64,000 nt of DNA, from the NCBI RefSeq assembly GCF_024054565.1, contig NZ_JAMXLR010000015.1, forward strand, positions 62,001-126,000, given 5' to 3'. The translations under genes and the position numbers were made by a program. The stretch is from Aeoliella straminimaris (GTDB lineage Bacteria > Planctomycetota > Planctomycetia > Pirellulales > Lacipirellulaceae). The first letter of the stretch is position 1, and every line of letters starts with the position of its first letter. Below, one piece after another: positions 9,012 through 16,156 of the stretch. The notes beneath the pieces are model-generated. The model was not told the DNA's origin. It worked only from the letters and a program-made list of their open reading frames with translations, and searched no databases.

Positions 9012-10304
9012 TCACCTTGATGCGGCTGGCGAACTGCAGCGGAGCATCCGCTGCCGAAAGTCGCTCAGATAGTCCTCGCGCCAACGGCTGACGGTCCGAG
9101 CACCATGGTGCGGGCCGGTGGCTGCAGCCGGGGAGGGGTCGTCGGTCCACCAATTCGGATGGGCCGGCGAAGGATGGTCGGCCGCATCGGCAGGTGGGTT
9201 GTGCGCGCGGATGGCACCCTTGGCTCCATCCAGCTGGGGAACGTTGCTGTGGATCGTGAAGTCGTGGGTCTTGGCGGCCTTCGGCGAGAAACGAAATCGC
9301 ATGGTCCCATCCCCGGCGAGGTGGCCGCTGAGCGATTGATTCTCCACGCGCAGCTGTGCCTGTGGTTCGTCTGGCAATTCACCACGCATGGGAAGCACCA
9401 GTTCGAGGATGCCGAAGATCTCCATGCCGTCGTCCTTGGTCGGCAGGCGGTTCAAACGAGTGTAAGGCCGCTGCCAGGCCCGCACGTATCGCCCTCCCCA
9501 GCCCGGCTGCGAAGGATCTTCGGGTGTCCCCTCGAGCAACCAGCCGACCGATGGCGTGTCGCCCATTTTGATGTCGTCCTTCTTACTCACAAACAACTCG
9601 CCGAGCGCACCTTGGCCGGCAATGTGGCGCGCGACGAACTCGCGGTTGCCCCAGTCGCCCGACTGCTTGCCACCGACGTACCAACCGCGAAAGGTGGCAT
9701 TCGATTCGATGATCCACAGCTCCGGATGATGCTCCACGATGTACTGATAGGCATCGGGCGACCACTTCTTGTTGGAGCTGCCAATAAAGTAGACCCGCAA
9801 GCTGGGCAGAATGTCGGGCGCGTCGTGCAGTGCCTGGGCCAGGTCCTCGATGCCGCCCCACACCAGCACGTGCAGCGGACGAGGATCGTCACGCCGCGCA
9901 CACTCGACAATCCACCGCGACCCCGCGGTCGCTTGTCGCACGCCCGCGTGGGGCGCCGGCTGGGTGGCGCCCTGCCTGGTGAGCGCACGCAGCTCGTCAG
10001 GCGTGGGGTAACGATCGGAGTAGGTCTTCAAGTTGTCGTAGTCCTGCTCGTAGGCATCGATCACCTCCAGCAGGTGCTGCTTGCGGCCGGGGCCGTAGGG
10101 AGAGGAGACCAGTCCTTCGATATCCAGCACGTCCGCGTACACCAGCAGATGCACCAGCGACTGAAAGTCGTCCGGATCGGTGCCACCGATGTCGGTCGAC
10201 ACGAGCACCCGAGGGCGCTGGTCGGCGCGCGCCGGATTTGCACTCAGCACTGCAGCAACCATCACGATGAGCAACAACAGTTCGGTGGCGGTGCGAAGTC
10301 TCAT
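9012..10304 (-). CDS. DUF1593 secreted protein, nucleoside-hydrolase-like
   Basis: 430 residues from ATG 10304, which gives a signal peptide (LLLLIVMVAAVLSANPARAD). The mature protein starts with RVLVSTDIGGTDPDDFQSLV, the Asp-rich metal-binding pattern of nucleoside-hydrolase-like folds, and continues with LVWGGIEDLAQAL and FIGSSNKKWSPDAYQYIVEH, typical of DUF1593 proteins (some of which are described as polysaccharide-associated). A C-terminal beta domain follows. The substrate is unknown; a sugar or nucleoside hydrolase role outside the cytoplasm is an inference from the fold. The next - strand gene ends 98 bp upstream of it. Confidence 0.8.
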   Translation of the reverse strand: MRLRTATELLLLIVMVAAVLSANPARADQRPRVLVSTDIGGTDPDDFQSLVHLLVYADVLDIEGLVSSPYGPGRKQHLLEVIDAYEQDYDNLKTYSDRYPTPDELRALTRQGATQPAPHAGVRQATAGSRWIVECARRDDPRPLHVLVWGGIEDLAQALHDAPDILPSLRVYFIGSSNKKWSPDAYQYIVEHHPELWIIESNATFRGWYVGGKQSGDWGNREFVARHIAGQGALGELFVSKKDDIKMGDTPSVGWLLEGTPEDPSQPGWGGRYVRAWQRPYTRLNRLPTKDDGMEIFGILELVLPMRGELPDEPQAQLRVENQSLSGHLAGDGTMRFRFSPKAAKTHDFTIHSNVPQLDGAKGAIRAHNPPADAADHPSPAHPNWWTDDPSPAAATGPHHGARTVSRWREDYLSDFRQRMLRCSSPAASR

Positions 10305-10402
10305 AGGTTGGCCTTGCTGCAGGGTACATTCGGGGCGAAACGCTGCGTGGCACGCGGGTGCCATTGTAGCACGAAGATCCGGCTCGACGTTCGCTTGGCG
10401 AC

Positions 10403-10771
10403 TTACCATGCCCCCACAATGGACATCACCACCGCTGCGATTCCAAGGAAAAACCAGATAGCCAGGATGATGAAGATGCAGCCCGTGTTGTCGGCGATCT
10501 TCTTCAGGTGTGCCGACTGATCACGCGACTCCTTTAAGAGTTCGCGTTGCCACTCGATCGTCTGGTCGGCACGCGCCTCTTCGGCGAAGGTCTCATTCCG
10601 ACGGGCCTGCTGCAACTCGGCCAGCGGCATAAAATCGTCGTCATCCCGACCTGGAGCCGCGGCGATCCCGATCTCGGTCTCGCACGAAGGGCAGTTGATT
10701 CGCTGTCCGGCCAGGTCGTCATCGACCTCTCCGATACGTCCGCAAGTCGGGCAGCGATAGGAGATAGACAT
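10403..10771 (-). CDS. Small zinc-ribbon membrane protein
   Basis: 122 residues, starting at ATG 10771 because the zinc ribbon follows at once. CPTC and CPSC form a ribbon (YRCPTCGRIGEVDDDLAGQR, then CPSCETEIGI). A charged helical middle part follows, then one C-terminal membrane segment (CIFIILAIWFFLGIAAVVMS). This layout is common for planctomycete proteins of unknown role, with the ribbon in the cytoplasm. It may share a transcript with the DUF1593 gene downstream. Confidence 0.75.
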   Translation of the reverse strand: MSISYRCPTCGRIGEVDDDLAGQRINCPSCETEIGIAAAPGRDDDDFMPLAELQQARRNETFAEEARADQTIEWQRELLKESRDQSAHLKKIADNTGCIFIILAIWFFLGIAAVVMSIVGAW

Positions 10772-10994
10772 ACCCTGGAGTATAGCACGGCGGGCCCGCT
10801 GGTGGATCCACCCGCGGCAACATAGCTCTCCGTGTCGAGAATGGCCCGCCAGCGGACTCGCCCCCAAACACCTTATGCGAAAACGCACGGTATAAAGCTG
10901 CAAAAAATCGCCTCGGCGATAGCTCACTTCTTCGCATGACAGGTTACGATCGCACCTATTGTTCCATTGGATCATTTCACCAGGGATCGTTCTA

Positions 10995-11326
10995 ATGAAA
11001 ACACGCGGATCGGCTCTACTCTTCTTAGCCCTCTTGTCCAGTGCATCTGCGAATGCCCTCGACACCTCTGGTGTGTTCGAGCTGTCCAGTACTCGTTACA
11101 CCGAGGCCTGGACCTCCCTGGCGAACGGCCAAGCCCACTCGGCGCTCACCGACGATGGCATGGGAAAGGCAGTGCCGTGGGCGAACTCAAGCTGGTGATT
11201 GGCAACCCGACCTTCGTCCCCGAAGCTACCACGCTGCACCTGCTGCTCGGCGGTATCGGGCTGGTAGTATGCTGGCGGTATCGCCCAACGCACGCGGGAA
11301 GGCCACGGCCGGTTTCTCAAACCTAG
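10995..11326 (+). pseudogene. Decayed PEP-CTERM protein gene
   Basis: The frame starting at ATG 10995 encodes a good signal peptide (MKTRGSALLFLALLSSASA) and about 45 further residues, then stops at 11196. The other frame over the same stretch encodes a typical PEP-CTERM end: FVPEATTLHLLLGGIGLVVC, then WRYR. The two halves together are only about 110 residues, so a large internal part is missing and the frame is lost near 11180. I read this as the remains of a surface protein gene after an internal deletion. Confidence 0.65.
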
Positions 11327-11704
11327 CCCCGGCCGCCATTGCTAAAGGCGAGCACGGCTGTTGATGCATCGCCTGTGCCAGGCAAACCAGCAGTGCACGA
11401 TGGTCGTTTTCGGATCAGGCAGCAACACCATTCTGTCGCTCGGCACCGTGGCGGTAAAGTTGTAGGATCGGTCCGCCATGCCATCTTGCGGCTAGTGGCA
11501 TCTTGCCATCGGCCAGCGGTGGTTCCTGCCGGGTTGGCGCTAACAATTGCTATGCGCGAAGGAGGCCTTTCGCCACGGCCTCGATGGCCGCCCTAACTTG
11601 GCGTTGGGTGGGACCCAAGGGGAGGGAGACGCGCGAGCTGACGCGTTAGTTTATCTCGCGGCAGCTCGAACCAGCTACCTGGCACTCTGCGCGAGGATAT
11701 AATA
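11327..11704. other. Intergenic stretch without a gene
   Basis: About 380 bp between the decayed PEP-CTERM gene and the kinase gene. ORFs here are short and Arg-rich without support. The last bases hold the ribosome site GAGGA of the kinase gene. I see no RNA gene or clear repeat. Confidence 0.45.
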
Positions 11705-12904
11705 ATGCATCGCGATCTCTTCTCTGCTGAAACATTCAAACCGGCGACGATGCCGAGGGGGGCAATGATGCAGGGTACTGAAGTCTCTAATTCGCGATAC
11801 GCGTGGAATTCGAGTGGCTCCACCATAACGTGGGACGACATCCCCTACCTCGAATCGTCCGTGTCCGAAACGATGGCGCCTCACATGGAGGTGTTCCGGA
11901 CGATCATTCACTCCGCCCAGATCAGTTCGACGTCCACGTTTGACATTCTCGAGCGGATCGGCACGGGCGGTGAGAGCTACGTATTTCGGACGGTTCGCAG
12001 TGGGTCCGACGGTTTCTCGGTAGTTGGTGCCGTGAAAGTGTATTCGCCGGCAATCTACCCAACGATGGAGGAATACGAGGCGGCGATGCAAAGAGTCAGC
12101 CATGTCGCCGCGAGTGTTGTGCGTATCCAGCATGACCATCTCGTCGACGTGTGGAGTTTTTACGAACAAGAACGCATCCGCTTTATGACCATGGAGTGGA
12201 TCAACGGGTTCGATTTAAAGGTGCTGACGTCGGGCATCTCGCGTGCGCACCTCGGCTCCCAAGAGTCGGCCAGCGACTGCCAACGACTCCAGGAGGCGGT
12301 CGTTGCCGGAGACGAAGGCACGCCGCGGTTTAGTCCTGGGATTGTGGTACATATCGTACGCGAATGCCTTTCCGGAATCGCGGCCTTGCACCGACTTGGT
12401 CTTGTGCATGGTGACATCAAGCCATCGAATATCATGGTAAACCGTACGGGTAGCGCCAAACTCATCGACATCGGAGCGAATGAAAGCCCTCGTCCCCCGA
12501 GAGTTGGCCGATTACTGACTCCACACTTTGCAGCGCCCGAGGTACTGCTGGGTGGGAGAGCCACTCCCCAATCGGATCTCGCCAGTTTGGGGTACACGTT
12601 GATTGCCTTGCTATTGGGGCGTGTAACCAACTTTAATGCGAAAACACTCGACGAACTCCTCAACGAGAAACGATGGTTGGTGGAGAATCTGCATTGCGTC
12701 CTGCCCAAAAATGTCTGCGGCTTTGCGTCGCTGATGTCGCTCTGCAAACGTTTGATCGCGTTCGATGAAAAAGACCGCGTGACGACGGCGGAAGATGCGA
12801 TCCAGCAGTGCGACGTTGTGAGACGTCAATTGGTCTTAGGATCTCTGGACTGCGATTACTCGGATTGCCTACGACGTTGGATGGATCAGAGTTTTCCCAT
12901 GTAG
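11705..12904 (+). CDS. Serine/threonine protein kinase, Hanks type, atypical
   Basis: 399 residues; GAGGA lies 7 bp before the ATG. A leader of about 78 residues precedes the kinase fold. Motifs seen: glycine loop IGTGGESYVF (85-94), VAIK-like lysine in VVGAVKVY (Lys111), catalytic loop HGDIKPSNIMV (His235, Asp237, Lys239, Asn242), and IDIG in place of DFG (Asp255, Gly257). All main catalytic residues are present, so activity is likely, but the glycine-rich loop is short of one glycine and the catalytic loop has HGD rather than HRD. There is no membrane segment or sensor domain, unlike most planctomycete kinases. It is a single gene; the substrate is unknown. Confidence 0.88.
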   Translation: MHRDLFSAETFKPATMPRGAMMQGTEVSNSRYAWNSSGSTITWDDIPYLESSVSETMAPHMEVFRTIIHSAQISSTSTFDILERIGTGGESYVFRTVRSGSDGFSVVGAVKVYSPAIYPTMEEYEAAMQRVSHVAASVVRIQHDHLVDVWSFYEQERIRFMTMEWINGFDLKVLTSGISRAHLGSQESASDCQRLQEAVVAGDEGTPRFSPGIVVHIVRECLSGIAALHRLGLVHGDIKPSNIMVNRTGSAKLIDIGANESPRPPRVGRLLTPHFAAPEVLLGGRATPQSDLASLGYTLIALLLGRVTNFNAKTLDELLNEKRWLVENLHCVLPKNVCGFASLMSLCKRLIAFDEKDRVTTAEDAIQQCDVVRRQLVLGSLDCDYSDCLRRWMDQSFPM

Positions 12905-12929
12905 GGCGTAGTCGTTGTTTTCGCGCAAT

Positions 12930-13005
12930 GGTGGGTGAACCCATCGGCGGGAAAATGCGCTCGCCACGACAAGTTGTCACCGCCGACGGAACCACCCACC
13001 CTACG
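12930..13005. repeat. Palindromic repeat, copy 1 (before SUMF1-like gene)
   Basis: The arms GGTGGGTGAACC (12930-12941) and GGAACCACCCACC (12988-13000) form an imperfect inverted repeat. The same arms, in the opposite orientation and with a shorter middle, occur at 14096-14143, so the element flanks the SUMF1-like gene on both sides. Confidence 0.6.
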
Positions 13006-13042
13006 CTTCTTTGGAGACTCAGCATGGGTGACGTTAGTACGC

Positions 13043-13075
13043 CCCCAGGTTACACTGGAAAGCACTGGGGCTTTT
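13043..13075 (+). terminator. Possible intrinsic terminator
   Basis: CCCCAG (13043-13048) pairs with CTGGGG (13065-13070), followed by CTTTT. The stem is short and the loop is 16 nt, so this is only a weak candidate. It would end the kinase transcript, but it sits close to the start of the next gene. Confidence 0.3.
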
Positions 13076-13093
13076 GATTGAGGAACACTGGGG

Positions 13094-14077
13094 ATGACGA
13101 CATCAGGCAGTTTGCTGCGAGTCGCTCTGTTGGTAGCGACCTGCTCGGCGGCGCTCTCTCGCGCCGATACGTTTGGCACAGACACATTTGGTACTGGCGA
13201 AAACACCTTCACGATTGATTTCGTCACGATCGGCGATCCGGGCAACGCGGCGGATACTGTCGTGCCCCATCCGGTGAGCGCGCCGCTTCCCAGTGGGTCG
13301 GTGGACTACGTCTACCGGATGGCAAAGTATGAGATTTCCGAAGAGATCATATACAAAGCAAATGCGCTATCGAATGCTGAAGGCCATCCGCTGGACCTGA
13401 CGATGGACGTCGAGCGAGGTCCGCAAAAACCGGCCACGGGGCTTAGTTGTTTCGACGCGGCGCGGTTTGTGAACTACTTGAACGAAGTAAAAGGCGCACC
13501 ACCGGCCTACAAGTTCGACGCCAATGGAATCTTTCAGCTGTGGGAGCCTGGTGACCCAGGCTACGACCCAGAGAACCAGTTCCGCAATCGGTTCGCGCGG
13601 TACTTCCTGCCCAGCGCCGACGAATGGCACAAGGCGGCTTACTACGACCCGGTGAATGATCGCTACTGGCTCTACCCCTACGGTAGCGACGAACCGCCAG
13701 TGCCCGTGGCAAGTGGAACCGATCCAGGTACAGCCGTCTTCAACCAGGACGGACCTGCTGATGTCATGCTGGCGGGTGGAGAGAACCTCTTCGGGTTAGT
13801 TGGGATGGCCGGCAATATTGCCGACTTTGAAGAGTCTACGCGCGACCTCTTGAACGACGATCCATTAGCCGCTCGCGGTACAAATGGCGGTAGTTGGATT
13901 TTCCAACTGCCCGAGAACATGTCATCCGTTTTTCGTAACTCAGCGTTCGTCGACGCGAAACAGCCTCGAATCGGGATTCGTGTCGTCAGCGTGCCTGAGC
14001 CTAGCTCACTTCTACTCGCCCTATCATCCGCTGTGATGATGCTGATCGTACGGGGGCAACGCCGACGCGCTGCCTGA
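13094..14077 (+). CDS. SUMF1-fold protein with PEP-CTERM anchor
   Basis: 327 residues; AGGA lies 9 bp before the ATG. It has a signal peptide (about residues 1-24), then a formylglycine-generating-enzyme-like fold: FLPSADEWHKAAYYDP, LFGLVGMAGNIADFEEST, GTNGGSWIF and IGIRVVS. The C-terminus is a PEP-CTERM signal (VPEPSS at about 299-304, membrane stretch, basic tail). The two catalytic cysteines that real FGE enzymes carry near the C-terminus are absent; I see only one Cys after the signal peptide. So it is a structural or binding relative rather than an active sulfatase-maturing enzyme. It likely ends up on the cell surface. Confidence 0.85.
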   Translation: MTTSGSLLRVALLVATCSAALSRADTFGTDTFGTGENTFTIDFVTIGDPGNAADTVVPHPVSAPLPSGSVDYVYRMAKYEISEEIIYKANALSNAEGHPLDLTMDVERGPQKPATGLSCFDAARFVNYLNEVKGAPPAYKFDANGIFQLWEPGDPGYDPENQFRNRFARYFLPSADEWHKAAYYDPVNDRYWLYPYGSDEPPVPVASGTDPGTAVFNQDGPADVMLAGGENLFGLVGMAGNIADFEESTRDLLNDDPLAARGTNGGSWIFQLPENMSSVFRNSAFVDAKQPRIGIRVVSVPEPSSLLLALSSAVMMLIVRGQRRRAA

Positions 14078-14095
14078 GGGCTGCTGGGGCCGTAC

Positions 14096-14143
14096 GGTGG
14101 GTGGTTCTGCCGGCGCGGTGCTTGACCGGCAGGTTCACCCACC
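14096..14143. repeat. Palindromic repeat, copy 2 (after SUMF1-like gene)
   Basis: The arms GGTGGGTGGTTCTGCCGG (14096-14113) and CCGGCAGGTTCACCCACC (14126-14143) form an imperfect hairpin. Its left arm matches the reverse complement of the right arm of copy 1 at 12984-13005 almost exactly. It may also act as a transcript end, although there is no T-run. Confidence 0.6.
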
Positions 14144-14180
14144 AGGTATTGTTGTGGCCAATTGGTGGGTGTCCAAAAAT

Positions 14181-14385
14181 CGCCGTTGAAATCACGCGGC
14201 AGTCTGGTCCAATAATCAAGCGGCACTAGGTACCCACGGCGAGCGGGGGCCGTCAGGCCCGTGGTCGTGTGCGGAAGAGTGGTGATTAGGTGAGTAAGTA
14301 AAGGTCGTTGTTGTCGCTCGGTACGTGGACGGGTGCTTCGGGGCTCTGCGCTCATTTGCGGAGCGAATGGCCACCAACGGGGTTT
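14181..14385. repeat. Dispersed ~200-bp repeat, copy A
   Basis: This stretch resembles 40241-40440. Shared blocks in the same order: CGNCGTTGAA, CTG-N2-CCAAT, GGCGAGCG then GGGCCGT-N-AGGCCCGTGG and TCGTGT, TGAGTAAG, and GCGGAGCGA before a final GCCAC. A GGGCC/GGCCC stem lies in its middle. Both copies are between genes. Confidence 0.65.
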
Positions 14386-14406
14386 TGATCGTTTCGGCGC
14401 GCAGGG

Positions 14407-14511
14407 GGTACCAAAACTCGGAAGGTCCTGAATTCAGCAGATGTCGCAAAGTGTTGTCTTCGAGCGACTTACGAAATTAGTCCAAAGCAATGCGGCGCGA
14501 GTTTTGGTACC
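14407..14511. repeat. 105-bp element with 14-bp perfect inverted ends
   Basis: GGTACCAAAACTCG (14407-14420) and CGAGTTTTGGTACC (14498-14511) are exact reverse complements with 77 bp between. The inside encodes nothing recognisable. It could be a small non-autonomous mobile element or the base of a structured RNA. Confidence 0.5.
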
Positions 14512-14990
14512 AGAAATCGTATATCGCAAAAGCGCGCCAAAACGACCAAAACTCTACGGAGTTCCACCATCGGACGGCGTAAGCGACACCTACGCTTCGC
14601 TGCTCGCCGCCGGCTGCCTAATGCCCACCTTTTAACAATCACAAACTACGCAAAGCTTGCCGGTGACAGGCTGGTCTGGTTTTCACTCGCGGGGTGGGTG
14701 GCCGATAGTGGGGTGTCGAGCCAGCGAAGTGGCGCCACGTGCCGCCTTCGCCATTCGAACAAGACTGTCTATTTTACCAACTCAACCAAAGCCCCCCGGG
14801 TTGCTGGACCGATACTTTTTATTGCCAGCAACCGTCGGTGGTGCTTGGCGACCGGTCGCTGGATGCGGCCATTCGCCAAGGGCTGTCGTGCTTGTCGCCT
14901 CAGCTGCCGCAGCTCCCTCTGGAGCCCACGCAGCACGGAGCAGGCGACCAGCCGGAGAGCAGGCGTTACCCGGAAGGAACTAGTAGCAGC

Positions 14991-15296
14991 ATGCGGACGC
15001 GAGAAGAGCAACTAGAGGACCCCCAAGCAGTCCGAACCCACGTCAATGAAGTACTGTGCGAACTGGAAGATTTAGAGCCTGACCATTTCCCCCTGAGCGA
15101 ACGGACGCTCGAGCGCAACGGCCAAGCGTGTGCGGCGATGTTTGTCCTGCACGGACCACGGCAGTTGCAGGTGACCGCCGTATGGGAATGGGAACGAGGC
15201 GTCATCTGGTTCTACAACGCGATTGGCGAACGGTGTGCGAAGACCCAGTTGCAGAGCACCGCGTCGCCCACCGCCGCGGCCGCAACCGCTGCTTGA
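14991..15296 (+). CDS. Conserved small protein of unknown function
   Basis: 101 residues from ATG 14991 (GGAAGGAAC 10 bp before it). The sequence opens with MRTREEQLEDPQAVRTHVNE and has an acidic helical start, then a compact region with VTAVWEWERGVIWFYNAIGE and a low-complexity Ala/Thr tail. I recognise no named family; it looks like a small soluble cytoplasmic protein. The longer upstream frame is compositionally poor and was not accepted. csrA follows 209 bp downstream on the same strand. Confidence 0.65.
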   Translation: MRTREEQLEDPQAVRTHVNEVLCELEDLEPDHFPLSERTLERNGQACAAMFVLHGPRQLQVTAVWEWERGVIWFYNAIGERCAKTQLQSTASPTAAAATAA

Positions 15297-15505
15297 GTTC
15301 CCCCGCCGGAAAAAAACGTTTGACTCTCCTTAAACAGGGCACGACAGCCACAGCATGGACGGAATTCCAAGGGCTTTGCACACCGCCGTTGCGGGGTGTT
15401 TCTTGGAAACGTCTGGCACGAACCGTATTGACCTGCCAACCGCCACAAGGTATACAAGACTTCAGTAGCCTTGTACGGCGATTAAAAACACGGAGGTGCC
15501 CCCAC

Positions 15506-15709
15506 ATGCTAGTTCTTTCCCGCAAAGAGTCGCAAAGGATTCGGCTTGGCGACTCGATCGTAGTAACCATTGTGAAGATTGGCGGCGACAAAGTTCGCGT
15601 AGGCATCGACGCGCCGGACGACGTGCTGGTGCTTCGCGACGAGCTGGAAGCGTGGGAGACCCCTCCCGCAAGCGGTAGCAATCCCGACGCAGCGATTGCC
15701 GCGGCTTAA
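15506..15709 (+). CDS. csrA: CsrA, carbon storage regulator
   Basis: 67 residues. The start is MLVLSRKESQRIRLGDSIVV followed by VTIVKIGGDKVRVGIDAP, the diagnostic CsrA core including the RNA-binding N-terminal strand and the VRVGIDAP turn. The ribosome site CGGAGG is about 9 bp before the ATG. CsrA binds GGA-containing hairpins in mRNA leaders and changes translation or stability; targets are often carbon storage and motility genes. The tail (SGSNPDAAIAAA) is longer than the usual 61-residue form. It has no partner gene here, but a strong terminator lies 210 bp downstream. Confidence 0.95.
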   Translation: MLVLSRKESQRIRLGDSIVVTIVKIGGDKVRVGIDAPDDVLVLRDELEAWETPPASGSNPDAAIAAA

Positions 15710-16156
15710 GTGGTCGCTGCCGGGTACGCCCCTGCCATCCAAGTTCCACCCTTGGTTGCCGCCTGACCTCGACAGTTAGCCCAGCAGAGGTCGGGCCAGA
15801 AGAGTGACACTAACTTGTGTCGCCACAACCTGCGGTTACCAGCAGGAGCTCGTGTCGAGCGCCCCAGTGTTACACTGGGAAAGGCGGAGGACACAGCAAA
15901 AAACCGACGAACTTATAATTCCGCCGGCCTTTCATTTTTCTGAAAGGTCGGCGGTACTTTTTTTGACAACTGGGGTTCGGACCGCTAAGATGCGGACCGC
16001 TGTCGGGGGGAGAGCGATTTTTTCCTCCGGCAATTCCTACCTCACTAGCCCACCTCCGCGGCCCCCAGCCCACCTGCCGCTTCGCTCTCGTGACTAGCCC
16101 GTGGCCGCCGTGCCGCGATCTCATTGGTGCCATCCTGCAAAACAAGGAGCATTGGC
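15710..16156. other. Intergenic stretch, possible small RNA
   Basis: About 450 bp with no gene. It contains a short palindrome CCCAGTG-TTA-CACTGGG (around 15863-15879), two GGA motifs (CAGGAG, GGCGGAGGAC), and the strong terminator at 15921-15964. A transcript starting near 15750 and ending there could be an untranslated leader-like or small RNA. This is a possibility only; no conserved RNA family was recognised. Confidence 0.35.
15921..15964 (+). terminator. Strong intrinsic terminator
   Basis: A 14-bp stem, CCGCCGGCCTTTCA with TGAAAGGTCGGCGG (one G-U pair), closes a TTTTTC loop. TAC and a run of seven T follow. It ends the csrA transcript or a short RNA downstream of csrA. Confidence 0.85.

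Larger units (their letters stand above)
14078..14990. other. Long intergenic stretch filled with repeats
   Basis: About 910 bp with no convincing gene. It holds three repeats listed separately (14096-14143, 14181-14385, 14407-14511). ORFs such as 14441-14635 overlap the repeats and have no family features. The last 250 bp must hold the promoter of the small gene at 14991. Confidence 0.6.

Noticed and set aside
9105..10520. A 471-codon ORF on the + strand
   Set aside because: Antisense shadow of the DUF1593 gene, which has a signal peptide and the Asp-rich motif.
14441..14635. Small ORF of 64 codons
   Set aside because: It overlaps the 105-bp inverted-end element and has no ribosome site or family feature.
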